The notes under the pieces are model-generated. The model ran no database searches, had not been told where the DNA came from, and saw only the letters and a list, made by a program, of their open reading frames with translations. Shown here piece after piece: positions 1 through 5,194 of a stretch of 6,702 nt of DNA. This stretch comes from RBG-16-66-20 sp035499575 (GTDB lineage: Bacteria > Pseudomonadota > Gammaproteobacteria > Burkholderiales > SG8-39): assembly GCA_035499575.1 (NCBI GenBank), contig DATJYN010000185.1, positions 1-6,702 of the forward strand. The letters run 5' to 3'. A program made the position numbers and the translations under genes. The first letter of the stretch is position 1. Each line of letters begins with the position of its first letter.

Positions 1-82
1 TGATTCCGAGAAAAATCTTCGCGCCGGCGGCATCGAGATTGCCGACGATCTGCTGGCCAAGATCGAGAAGCTGGCCGCTTGA
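1..82 (+). CDS. C-terminal fragment of an unrecognised protein
   Basis: An open frame enters from the left edge (codons start at position 2) and ends at TGA 80-82. It encodes 26 residues beginning DSEKNLRAGGIEIADDLL and ending in KLAA, a charged, probably helical tail. I do not recognise the family from this piece. The stop codon directly precedes the ATG of ogt with no gap, so the two genes are probably co-transcribed and translationally coupled. That this is a real gene rests on the continuous frame, the codon choice (G/C-rich third positions like its neighbours) and the tight junction. Function cannot be assigned. Confidence 0.6.
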   Translation, partial: DSEKNLRAGGIEIADDLLAKIEKLAA

Positions 83-580
83 ATGCGCTGGGACGCGGTC
101 ATCGGATTTCCGAGGATGAAAGTCGCGGTGGCGACGCGCGATGATCGAATCGCCGGCATCCGCTACCTGCCGCCCGAGTCGCCGCTGCAAGAGCCCCGCA
201 ACGCGCTCGCTGAACGGGCGACGCGCCAGCTCGAGCGCTACCGCGATGACCCCGACACGAAATTCGACCTGCCGCTGTTGATCGAGGGCAGCGAATTCCA
301 ACGCCGCGTCTGGGACGCGATGTGTGCGATCCCGCGCGGCCGGACGCTGACGTACGGCGAACTTGCGCGCAAGTTCGGCGGCGACGGCTTCGACGTACCT
401 CGCAACGTGGGCCAGGCCTGCGGCGACAACCGGCTGCCGATCGTGATTCCCTGCCATCGCGTGGTCGCCGCCGACGGCCTCGGCGGCTTCGGACATTCGG
501 CCAGCGGCTACCTGCTGGAGGCCAAGCGCTGGCTGCTGATGCACGAATCCAGCGCGGACGCGTTCCAGCTCCGGCCTTGA
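83..580 (+). CDS. ogt: Methylated-DNA--protein-cysteine methyltransferase (O6-alkylguanine-DNA alkyltransferase)
   Basis: This suicide repair protein moves the alkyl group from O6-alkylguanine in DNA to its own cysteine. The 165 residues have the usual two-part layout: a variable N-terminal domain (about 1-65) and a winged-helix DNA-binding domain (about 68-155). The active-site signature IPCHRV gives nucleophile Cys124 and His125. Asn116, eight residues before the cysteine, matches the hinge asparagine of the family. Arg107 in RNVGQA matches the arginine finger that takes the place of the flipped base, and Tyr91 in TYGELA matches the conserved active-site tyrosine. Length fits stand-alone Ogt, and no Ada-type metal-binding N-terminal domain is present. 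ATG 83 is preferred over in-frame ATG 116, because family members carry a DAV-type strand before the second methionine. The Shine-Dalgarno is weak, and coupling to the upstream stop is likely. The last four bases overlap the xerD start. Confidence 0.95.
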   Translation: MRWDAVIGFPRMKVAVATRDDRIAGIRYLPPESPLQEPRNALAERATRQLERYRDDPDTKFDLPLLIEGSEFQRRVWDAMCAIPRGRTLTYGELARKFGGDGFDVPRNVGQACGDNRLPIVIPCHRVVAADGLGGFGHSASGYLLEAKRWLLMHESSADAFQLRP

Positions 581-1452
581 GCGCGGCAGGACTGCTCGAC
601 GCGTTTACCGACGCCTTGTGGCTGGAGGACGGCCTGTCGAAGAACACGCTGTCCTCGTACCGGCGCGACCTGCAGCAGTTCGCGGCGTTCCTGAAGAAGA
701 AGCCACTCGAAAAAGCAGGCGAGCAGGAACTGTTTGCGTTCCTCGCCGCGCGCCGCGGGCGCGCCTCCAGCGCGGCGCGCATGCTTTCCAGCCTGAAGCG
801 CTTCTACGCTTGGTGCCTGCGCGAGCGGCACGTCAAGGCAGATCCGACCGTCAGGCTAGATCCGCCGAAGCGCGCGCCGCGCTTCCCGAAGACGCTCTCG
901 GAAGCGGACGTCGAAGCGCTGCTCGCCGCGCCGGACGCGAGCACGCCGCTTGGCATGCGCGACCGCACCATGCTGGAGATGCTTTACGCGGCTGGCTTGA
1001 GAGTTTCGGAATTGATATCCCTGAAAGTCTTCGAGGTTGATGTCGGCGCGGGCGTCGTGCGCGTCATGGGCAAGGGATCGAAGGTCCGCATGGTGCCCCT
1101 CGGGGAAGAAGCGGTGGACTGGGTTTGCCGCTACCTGAAAGAAGTCCGAATGGAAATTTTGAAGAAAAAGACCTCGGACCATCTCTTCGTCACCGAACGC
1201 GGGACCGGCATGACCCGCCAGGCGTTCTGGCAGAACATCAAGCGCTACGGCGCGCGCGCGGTGCCGAACAAGCATTTCTCGCCGCACGTCCTTCGCCATG
1301 CCTTCGCCACGCACCTGATCAATCACGGCGCCGACCTGCGCGTGGTGCAGATGCTGCTCGGCCACGCGGATATCTCCACCACCCAGATCTACACCCACGT
1401 CGCGCGCGAACGGCTGAAGATGCTGCACGCAAAGCATCATCCACGGGGTTGA
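577..1452 (+). CDS. xerD: Site-specific tyrosine recombinase XerD
   Basis: XerD works with XerC at the chromosomal dif site to resolve dimers at the septum, activated by FtsK. The chosen start is TTG 577, overlapping the ogt stop (TTGA). It gives 291 residues beginning MSAAGLLDAFTDALWLEDGL, which lines up with the E. coli XerD N terminus (298 residues). A longer reading from ATG 322 would only translate ogt in the wrong frame. The N-terminal SAM-like core-binding domain covers about 1-100 and the catalytic domain about 105-291. All catalytic residues are visible: Arg142 (GLRVSEL), Lys166 (GKGSK), His237 and Arg240 (SPHVLRH), His263 (LLGHAD) and the nucleophile Tyr272 (IYTHV). Their spacing equals that recalled for E. 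coli XerD. The tail HAKHHPRG is also XerD-like and favours XerD over XerC. ybaK begins six bases downstream, so an ogt-xerD-ybaK transcript is likely. Confidence 0.95.
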   Translation: MSAAGLLDAFTDALWLEDGLSKNTLSSYRRDLQQFAAFLKKKPLEKAGEQELFAFLAARRGRASSAARMLSSLKRFYAWCLRERHVKADPTVRLDPPKRAPRFPKTLSEADVEALLAAPDASTPLGMRDRTMLEMLYAAGLRVSELISLKVFEVDVGAGVVRVMGKGSKVRMVPLGEEAVDWVCRYLKEVRMEILKKKTSDHLFVTERGTGMTRQAFWQNIKRYGARAVPNKHFSPHVLRHAFATHLINHGADLRVVQMLLGHADISTTQIYTHVARERLKMLHAKHHPRG

Positions 1453-1458
1453 TCCTCC

Positions 1459-1929
1459 ATGGCCGATACTCAGGCGACGATGTTCCTGGAGGCGAACAAG
1501 GTCGCCTATACGGAGCACGAATATGAGTATGTCGAGCACGGCGGCACGGAAGTGTCGGCGCAATCGCTCGGCGTGCCCGAGCATGAGGTGGTAAAGACTC
1601 TGGTGATGCAGGATGAGGATGCGAAGCCGTTGATCGTGCTGATGCATGGCGACAGGAAGGTTTCGACCAAGAACCTGGCGCGGCAGGCGGGCAGGAAGCG
1701 CATCGAGCCCTGCAAGCCGGAAGTTGCGCAGCGCCATTCCGGCTACCAGGTGGGCGGCACATCGCCCTTCGGCACAAGGAAGAAAATGCCGGTGTTCATG
1801 GAGCGCTCGATCCTCGATCTGCCGAAGATCTACGTCAATGGCGGGCGACGAGGATTCCTTGTTTGCATTGCCCCGCAGGAAATATCGAGGACGCTAACCC
1901 CGCTGCTTGTGGACGCCGCGCTCGATTGA
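1459..1929 (+). CDS. ybaK: Cys-tRNA(Pro)/Cys-tRNA(Cys) deacylase, YbaK/EbsC family
   Basis: YbaK-type proteins hydrolyse Cys-tRNA(Pro) made in error by prolyl-tRNA synthetase, acting in trans in the cytoplasm. The 156 residues are a single editing domain of the usual size (E. coli YbaK 159). The key lysine is at position 46 in VVKTLV, as in the E. coli protein. The conserved loop VGGTSPFG (98-105), followed by basic residues and MPVFME, is the other hallmark. The protein is free-standing, not fused to ProRS. The gene starts six bases after the xerD stop, with only a weak GGGG as possible ribosome binding signal, and is probably the last gene of the ogt-xerD-ybaK run. Its last 11 codons and stop overlap the 3' end of folB on the other strand. 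Both C termini look complete for their families, so the overlap seems real. Confidence 0.92.
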   Translation: MADTQATMFLEANKVAYTEHEYEYVEHGGTEVSAQSLGVPEHEVVKTLVMQDEDAKPLIVLMHGDRKVSTKNLARQAGRKRIEPCKPEVAQRHSGYQVGGTSPFGTRKKMPVFMERSILDLPKIYVNGGRRGFLVCIAPQEISRTLTPLLVDAALD

Positions 1930-2259
1930 GACGCCCACGAACTTGGCGTTGGGGAGGATGCCGATCTTGGCGGCGCTGACTTTCACCCAGGGCGCCTTGA
2001 AGTCTTCCATGATGACTTTCGCTATCCGGTCGGCGAGGGTTTCCACGAGCTTGAAGTGGCCGCTCGCGGCGAGCGACTTGATCTTGAGGGCCACCTGCTC
2101 GTAGTCGACGGTATCGGCGACCTTGTCGCTCTTGAACACGTTCGCGCCCGGAATGCCGATGTCGAGGTCGATCGAGACGGTTTGCGGCACATAGCGTTCG
2201 CGCTTGTGGATGCCGATCAGCACTTCGACGCGCAGGTCGCGAACCAGGATGGAGTCCAT
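1894..2259 (-). CDS. folB: Dihydroneopterin aldolase
   Basis: FolB converts 7,8-dihydroneopterin to 6-hydroxymethyl-7,8-dihydropterin and glycolaldehyde in folate synthesis. The 121 residues match the family in size and pattern: an N-terminal strand then VLIGIHKRER (glutamate at 21), VDYEQV with Tyr53, LVETLADRI with Glu73 (pterin-anchoring glutamate), the catalytic lysine Lys98 in VSAAKIGI, and the closing strand VGVSIERG. The start at 2259 (ATG on the minus strand) fits where FolB proteins begin. A longer reading frame further upstream has no family support. No Shine-Dalgarno is visible before the ATG, while a perfect TATAAT lies eight bases upstream, so a nearly leaderless message is possible. 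The gene diverges from plsY across 27 bases, an arrangement also recalled from E. coli, and converges on ybaK with a 36-base overlap. Confidence 0.93.
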   Translation of the reverse strand: MDSILVRDLRVEVLIGIHKRERYVPQTVSIDLDIGIPGANVFKSDKVADTVDYEQVALKIKSLAASGHFKLVETLADRIAKVIMEDFKAPWVKVSAAKIGILPNAKFVGVSIERGVHKQRG

Positions 2260-2267
2260 GCCGCAAG

Positions 2268-2273
2268 ATTATA
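2268..2273 (-). promoter_or_regulatory. Candidate -10 element for folB (TATAAT)
   Basis: On the minus strand the 27-base gap before folB reads a perfect TATAAT, ending eight bases before the folB ATG. A start of transcription about seven bases downstream would fall near 2261, leaving a leader of about two bases. No good -35 is present: the hexamer at 17-base spacing is CCGTCT, inside plsY. There is no TGn extension. A chance match in a short AT-rich gap cannot be excluded, but no other promoter candidate lies nearby. Confidence 0.42.
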
Positions 2274-2277
2274 GAAT
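2272..2277 (+). promoter_or_regulatory. Candidate -10 element for plsY (TAGAAT), overlapping the folB -10
   Basis: The plus strand holds TAGAAT, one base away from consensus, nine bases before the plsY ATG at 2287. Transcription from it would start near 2284. It overlaps the minus-strand TATAAT by two bases, so both genes could be fired from one melted AT-rich core. The -35 position (ATGGAG at 17-base spacing) is poor. The call depends on there being no other room for a plsY promoter except inside folB. Confidence 0.3.
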
Positions 2278-2286
2278 CCAAGCCTT

Positions 2287-2907
2287 ATGCAGACGGGAAT
2301 GATTGAAACGGCCGTCATCGCGATGGCGGCCTACGCCCTCGGGTCGATCTCGTTCGCCGTGTTCGTCAGCAGGCTGATGGGCTTGCCCGATCCTCGCAGC
2401 TACGGCTCGAAAAATCCGGGCGCGACCAACGTGCTGCGCTCCGGCAGCAAGGCGGCGGCGGCGCTCACGCTGGTCGGCGATGTCGGCAAGGGCGCGCTGG
2501 CGGTATTCCTGGCGGCGTTCTACACCGGCGAGGGCCCGTCCAGTGGCTTCGATGCGCCAATTGCCGGCGCGATGGCGCTGCTGGGACATCTCTATCCGGC
2601 GTTCCATGGTTTTCGCGGCGGCAAGGGCGTTGCCACCGCGGCGGGCGTGCTGCTGGCGATCAACATCTGGCTGGGGTTGGGGGTACTCGCGACTTTTGCG
2701 GTCATCGTCGCGTTCTTCCGCATGGTGTCGCTCGCGTCGATCATTTCGGCGGTATTCGCCGTGTTCTGGGCATGGTCTTTGTTCGGTCTGGCGCCGGTCA
2801 CGCCCGTCGTCGGCGCGATCGCCCTGTTAGTTATCTGGCGCCACCGCGACAATATCGTACGAATCGCGCGCGGCATCGAGCCGCGCCTTGGAGAAAGGAA
2901 GACATGA
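2287..2907 (+). CDS. plsY: Acyl-phosphate--glycerol-3-phosphate acyltransferase PlsY
   Basis: PlsY is an inner-membrane enzyme that transfers an acyl chain from acyl-phosphate (made by PlsX) to sn-glycerol-3-phosphate, giving lysophosphatidic acid, the first step of phospholipid synthesis. The 206 residues contain the three cytoplasmic signature motifs: GSKNPGATN (40-48), GHLYPAFHGFRGGKGVAT (100-117), and RHRDNIVRIARGIEPR (185-200). Between them lie about five hydrophobic membrane segments (about 5-30, 55-78, 90-105, 115-145 and 147-183), as expected. The start could be ATG 2287 or ATG 2299 (Met5). Neither has a well-spaced Shine-Dalgarno, and the longer form is reported. The gene diverges from folB and overlaps the next gene by four bases (ATGA), indicating co-transcription and coupling with the dehydrogenase. 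Confidence 0.95.
   Translation: MQTGMIETAVIAMAAYALGSISFAVFVSRLMGLPDPRSYGSKNPGATNVLRSGSKAAAALTLVGDVGKGALAVFLAAFYTGEGPSSGFDAPIAGAMALLGHLYPAFHGFRGGKGVATAAGVLLAINIWLGLGVLATFAVIVAFFRMVSLASIISAVFAVFWAWSLFGLAPVTPVVGAIALLVIWRHRDNIVRIARGIEPRLGERKT
2890..2901 (+). promoter_or_regulatory. Strong ribosome binding site for the reductase-family gene
   Basis: GGAG (2890-2893) followed by AAGGAAG (2895-2901) lies within the last codons of plsY, just before ATG 2904. The AGGA core sits four bases from the start codon. It is the clearest Shine-Dalgarno in the window and supports ATG 2904 as the start, with the ATGA overlap with plsY. Confidence 0.6.
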
Positions 2908-3842
2908 AAATACTGGTGCTGGGTGCGGGCGCAGTGGGCGGCTATTTCGGCGGCCGCATGGCGGAGGCGGGCGCGGACGTGACTTTTCTCGTGCGGCCGA
3001 AGCGAGCCGAGCTGATGGCGAAGCAGGGCCTGCGCATCAAGGGCGGCAAGGGAGGCGATCTCACTCTGCAGGCAAAGTGCGTCGTCGAAACGCAGGTGAA
3101 GCCCGACTACGACGTGGTGATGTTCACCGCCAAGGCCTACGACCTCGGCGGCGCGCTGGATTCCATCGCGCCTGCGATGGCGGGAGGCAAGGGCTGCGTG
3201 CTGCCTTTCCTGAACGGCATGTCGCACATGGATGCGCTGGATGCGCGCTTCGGCCGCGACCGGGTGATGGGCGGCGTCGCCTACATCGCCTCGATGCTCT
3301 CGCCCGAGGGCGTGATCCTGCACCTGAACGACCTGCACCGCATCGTGTTCGGGCCGCGCACGGCGTCGCAGAAACCCGTTGGCGACGACCTTTCGGGCGT
3401 CATGCAGGGCGTCAAATTCGACTGGAAGCAGCTCGACAACGTCGAGCAGGCGATGTGGGACAAATGGGTGCTGCTTGCGACGCTCGCCGGTATAACCTGC
3501 CTGATGCGCGCGGCGGTGGGCGATATCGTCGCCACGGGCTCGGGAGAGAAATTGATCCTCGCGCTACTTGCGGAAAACGCGTCGGTGGCGAAGGCCGAAG
3601 GCTTCCCCACGCCTGACGCGACGATGGCCAACTACCGCAGCATGCTGACGCAGAAGGGCTCGACCTTCACCGCCTCGATGCTGCGCGACGTCGAGTCAGG
3701 CGGGCAGGCGGAGGGCGACCATATCCTCGGCGCGCTGCTCGCGAGGGCGCGCAAGCACGGCATCGCCGCGCCGGTGCTGGAAACCGCCACCACCCATCTC
3801 GAAGCCTACGCGGCGCGCAAGGCGCGCGAGAAAGCCGGCTAG
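2904..3842 (+). CDS. Ketopantoate reductase (PanE/ApbA)-family NAD(P)-dependent oxidoreductase, probably not a true PanE
   Basis: The 312 residues have the two-domain fold of the 2-dehydropantoate 2-reductase family. The N-terminal Rossmann domain opens with MKILVLGAGAVGGYFG (dinucleotide loop GAGAVG, 7-12). Lys77 (FTAKAYD) and Asn104 (FLNGM) follow, and an all-helical C-terminal domain begins near 175. Lys187 (WDKW) aligns with the catalytic lysine (E. coli Lys176), and Ser258 and Glu270 match substrate-domain residues Ser244 and Glu256. The two asparagines expected four and eight residues after the lysine (E. coli Asn180 and Asn184) are replaced by Leu191 and Ala195. These contact the substrate in true PanE, so this may be a paralogue acting on another 2-oxo acid; the substrate is unknown. 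The start is fixed by a strong ribosome binding site and the ATGA overlap with plsY. The stop shares CTAG with the tsaD stop. Confidence 0.85.
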   Translation: MKILVLGAGAVGGYFGGRMAEAGADVTFLVRPKRAELMAKQGLRIKGGKGGDLTLQAKCVVETQVKPDYDVVMFTAKAYDLGGALDSIAPAMAGGKGCVLPFLNGMSHMDALDARFGRDRVMGGVAYIASMLSPEGVILHLNDLHRIVFGPRTASQKPVGDDLSGVMQGVKFDWKQLDNVEQAMWDKWVLLATLAGITCLMRAAVGDIVATGSGEKLILALLAENASVAKAEGFPTPDATMANYRSMLTQKGSTFTASMLRDVESGGQAEGDHILGALLARARKHGIAAPVLETATTHLEAYAARKAREKAG

Positions 3843-3845
3843 CCG
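3836..3845. other. Palindrome containing both convergent stop codons
   Basis: CGGCTAGCCG is a perfect 10-base palindrome. Its central CTAG gives TAG on the plus strand (3840-3842, end of the reductase-family gene) and TAG on the minus strand (3841-3839, end of tsaD). The two genes thus overlap by four bases. There is no loop or T-run, so it is not an intrinsic terminator. No terminator is visible for either gene nearby. Confidence 0.75.
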
Positions 3846-4849
3846 ATCGAGGCGAGATCCCAGCGCGGACGGACGGAGAAATCCGTGCTTGCCGTGGCGG
3901 CTTTTCCCGCTTTCATGCGCAGCGCCGCGGCAAAGGCGATCATCGCGCCGTTGTCGGTGCACAGCTCCGTCTCCGGGTAATACACGTCGAACCCCGACGG
4001 TCGAGCCTTGGCGTCCAGCGCGGCGCGCAATTGCTTGTTGGCTCCCACGCCGCCCGCGACGACGAGTTGGCTGAGGCCGGTGCGCTCCATCGCCAGCGTG
4101 CATTTCGCCACCAGTACCTCGACCACCGCGTCTACGAAAGCGCGCGCGACGTGCGCATGCGAGGCCCGGGGTTCCTTTTTCAGCAATGTCAGCACCGCGG
4201 TTTTCAATCCGGAGAAACTGAATTCCAGGTCGCCGCTGGAAATCATCGGCCGGGGGAGCCGGTAACGATTCGGATCGCCGGTTTCCGCGAGCTTTGAAAG
4301 CGCCGGGCCGCCGGGATAACCGAGGCCCAGGAGTTTGGCGGTCTTGTCGAAGGCTTCGCCCGCGGCGTCGTCCTGCGTTTCGCCCAGCAGTTCGTAGCGT
4401 CCGACCTCGTGCACGCGCATCAATTGCGTATGCCCCCCCGAGACCAATAAGGCAACGAACGGAAATGACGGCGCCCGTACCGAGAGTAGCGGCGAAAGCA
4501 GGTGCCCCTCGAGGTGGTGGATGCCCATCGCCGGCACGCCGAGCGCGTGGGCCAGGCTGCGGGCGTATGCGGCGCCGGCTAGCAGGGCTCCCGCGAGACC
4601 CGGGCCTTCGGTGTAAGCGACGCAACCCAGCTGGTCGATTTTTTTCATTGAAACATCAAAAACCTGGCGCGTGAGCGGCACGAGCCTGTGCAGGTGGTCG
4701 CGGGAAGCGAGTTCAGGCACCACGCCCCCATAGGCTTCGTGCATGGCGACCTGCGAATGCACGGCGTGGGCGAGCAGGCTCCCCGCGTCGCCGTCATAAA
4801 GGGCCAAGCCGGTCTCGTCGCAAGAGGTTTCGACGCCCAGGATCAACAT
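3839..4849 (-). CDS. tsaD: tRNA N6-adenosine threonylcarbamoyltransferase TsaD
   Basis: TsaD, with TsaB and TsaE, transfers the threonylcarbamoyl group made by TsaC to A37 of ANN-decoding tRNAs, giving t6A. The 336 residues fit the family (E. coli 337). Visible marks are the start MLILGVETSCDETGLALYDG, the GGVVPELASRDH segment (41-52), the metal-binding HHLEGH (111-116, ligands His112 and His116), SGGHTQL (137-143), GEAFDKT (164-170), GGPALSK (180-186), FSFSGLKTA (210-218), VAGGVGAN (264-271) and the third ligand Asp299 in CTDNGAMIA. The open frame continues upstream to 4990, but family alignment places the start at 4849. The extension would also run into rpsU. No Shine-Dalgarno is visible, and a small GC hairpin ends one base before the ATG. 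The gene diverges from rpsU, as in E. coli, and is presumably essential. Confidence 0.96.
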   Translation of the reverse strand: MLILGVETSCDETGLALYDGDAGSLLAHAVHSQVAMHEAYGGVVPELASRDHLHRLVPLTRQVFDVSMKKIDQLGCVAYTEGPGLAGALLAGAAYARSLAHALGVPAMGIHHLEGHLLSPLLSVRAPSFPFVALLVSGGHTQLMRVHEVGRYELLGETQDDAAGEAFDKTAKLLGLGYPGGPALSKLAETGDPNRYRLPRPMISSGDLEFSFSGLKTAVLTLLKKEPRASHAHVARAFVDAVVEVLVAKCTLAMERTGLSQLVVAGGVGANKQLRAALDAKARPSGFDVYYPETELCTDNGAMIAFAAALRMKAGKAATASTDFSVRPRWDLASIG

Positions 4850-4850
4850 G

Positions 4851-4866
4851 GGCGGATTGTGCCGCC
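4851..4866 (-). promoter_or_regulatory. Small GC stem-loop just before the tsaD start codon
   Basis: On the minus strand GGCGG, loop CACAAT, CCGCC form a perfect 5-base-pair stem with a 6-base loop. The stem ends one base before the tsaD ATG. It would occupy the place where a Shine-Dalgarno normally lies, and none is visible here. Whether it affects translation is inference, since a stem this short may occur by chance in GC-rich DNA. Confidence 0.3.
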
Positions 4867-4880
4867 AAAACCGGCCCTTC

Positions 4881-4889
4881 TGATACAAT
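4881..4889 (+). promoter_or_regulatory. Candidate extended -10 promoter for rpsU
   Basis: TGATACAAT is a TGn extension followed by TACAAT, one base from the consensus -10. It lies in the 76-base gap between tsaD and rpsU, about 36 bases before the rpsU ATG. Transcription would start near 4896, giving a leader of about 30 bases. The -35 site at usual spacing (GCCGCC, 4861-4866) is poor, which suits an extended -10 promoter. The leader contains the near-palindrome CGGAATTTCCG (4900-4910) and a GGGGA (4910-4914) somewhat far from the ATG. Confidence 0.5.
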
Positions 4890-4925
4890 CGCGCCCTTTC
4901 GGAATTTCCGGGGACACTGGACCGC

Positions 4926-5138
4926 ATGCCGACCGTACGCATCAAGGAAAACGAGCCCTTCGAAGTGGCCATGCGCCGCTTCAAGCGCACCGTGGAAAAA
5001 ACCGGCCTCCTGACCGAGCTGCGCGCTCGCGAGTACTACGAGAAGCCCACCACGGAAAGAAAGCGCAAGCTCGCCGCCGCGGTGAAGCGCCACCACAAGC
5101 GCCTGCGCAGCCAGCTGCTGCCGAAGAAGATGTACTAG
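4926..5138 (+). CDS. rpsU: 30S ribosomal protein S21
   Basis: S21 is a small, very basic protein of the 30S platform near the anti-Shine-Dalgarno region, involved in initiation. The 70 residues include the family core: ENEPFEVAMRRFKR (9-22), a central REYYEKPTTERKRK segment (about 35-48), and a lysine/arginine-rich tail ending PKKMY. Length matches E. coli S21 (71). It is the first gene of the macromolecular-synthesis operon, followed here by yqeY and dnaG, and diverges from tsaD. It probably has its own extended -10 promoter. An intrinsic terminator begins 22 bases after its stop, so rpsU is likely made in large excess over the downstream genes. The ribosome binding site is weak (GGGGA 11 bases or CTGGA 3 bases before the ATG). 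The ATG follows family alignment. Confidence 0.97.
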   Translation: MPTVRIKENEPFEVAMRRFKRTVEKTGLLTELRAREYYEKPTTERKRKLAAAVKRHHKRLRSQLLPKKMY

Positions 5139-5160
5139 GATCGTTTACCGGGAATCCTAG
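5135..5160 (+). repeat. Inverted repeat spanning the rpsU stop codon
   Basis: CTAGGAT (5135-5141) and ATCCTAG (5154-5160) are perfect 7-base inverted arms separated by 12 bases. The left arm contains the rpsU stop TAG. The right arm directly touches the terminator stem that follows, so the two hairpins could stack. In E. coli the rpsU-dnaG junction is known for a terminator and an RNase E cleavage region, so a role in mRNA processing or 3'-end stability is plausible but inferred. Confidence 0.5.
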
Positions 5161-5194
5161 ACGCCTCGGCCTGATGCCGGGGCGTTTTGGTTTT
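5161..5194 (+). terminator. Intrinsic terminator after rpsU (attenuator for yqeY-dnaG)
   Basis: ACGCCTCGGC (5161-5170), loop CTGAT, GCCGGGGCGT (5176-5185) form a 10-base-pair stem with one T-G wobble. It is followed by TTTGGTTTT (5186-5194). The T-run is broken by GG, so read-through is likely, as needed for dnaG expression unless an internal promoter exists. The last T is directly followed by the yqeY ATG at 5195, so the terminator fills the whole ribosome-binding region of that gene. Confidence 0.8.

Noticed and set aside
322..576. N-terminal extension of xerD from ATG 322
   Set aside because: These codons translate ogt in the wrong frame. Family alignment begins at TTG 577, right at the ogt stop.
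856..1737. Minus-strand open frame (293 codons) opposite xerD and ybaK
   Set aside because: It is antisense to two genes with complete catalytic motifs. Its composition is that of a shadow frame and it spans their junction without any family signature.
1907..2274. Small plus-strand frames opposite folB (65 and 72 codons)
   Set aside because: They have no family features or ribosome binding site and are fully antisense to folB.
3811..3831. GCGCGC repeats near the end of the reductase-family gene as a terminator stem
   Set aside because: The arms are separated by only a few bases, are self-complementary GC runs common in this DNA, and no T-run follows on either strand.
3696..4625. Minus-strand open frame (309 codons) in another frame over tsaD and the reductase-family gene
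   Set aside because: It is Arg/Gly/Pro-rich, low in complexity, and overlaps the true tsaD frame on the same strand, which has every family motif.
4850..4990. N-terminal extension of tsaD into rpsU
   Set aside because: TsaD proteins begin at the MLILGVETSCDE strand. The extra residues resemble no TsaD leader and would overlap rpsU antisense.
4688..5194. Upstream extension of the yqeY frame
   Set aside because: It crosses tsaD antisense, rpsU out of frame and the terminator. The GatB/YqeY homology begins at 5195.
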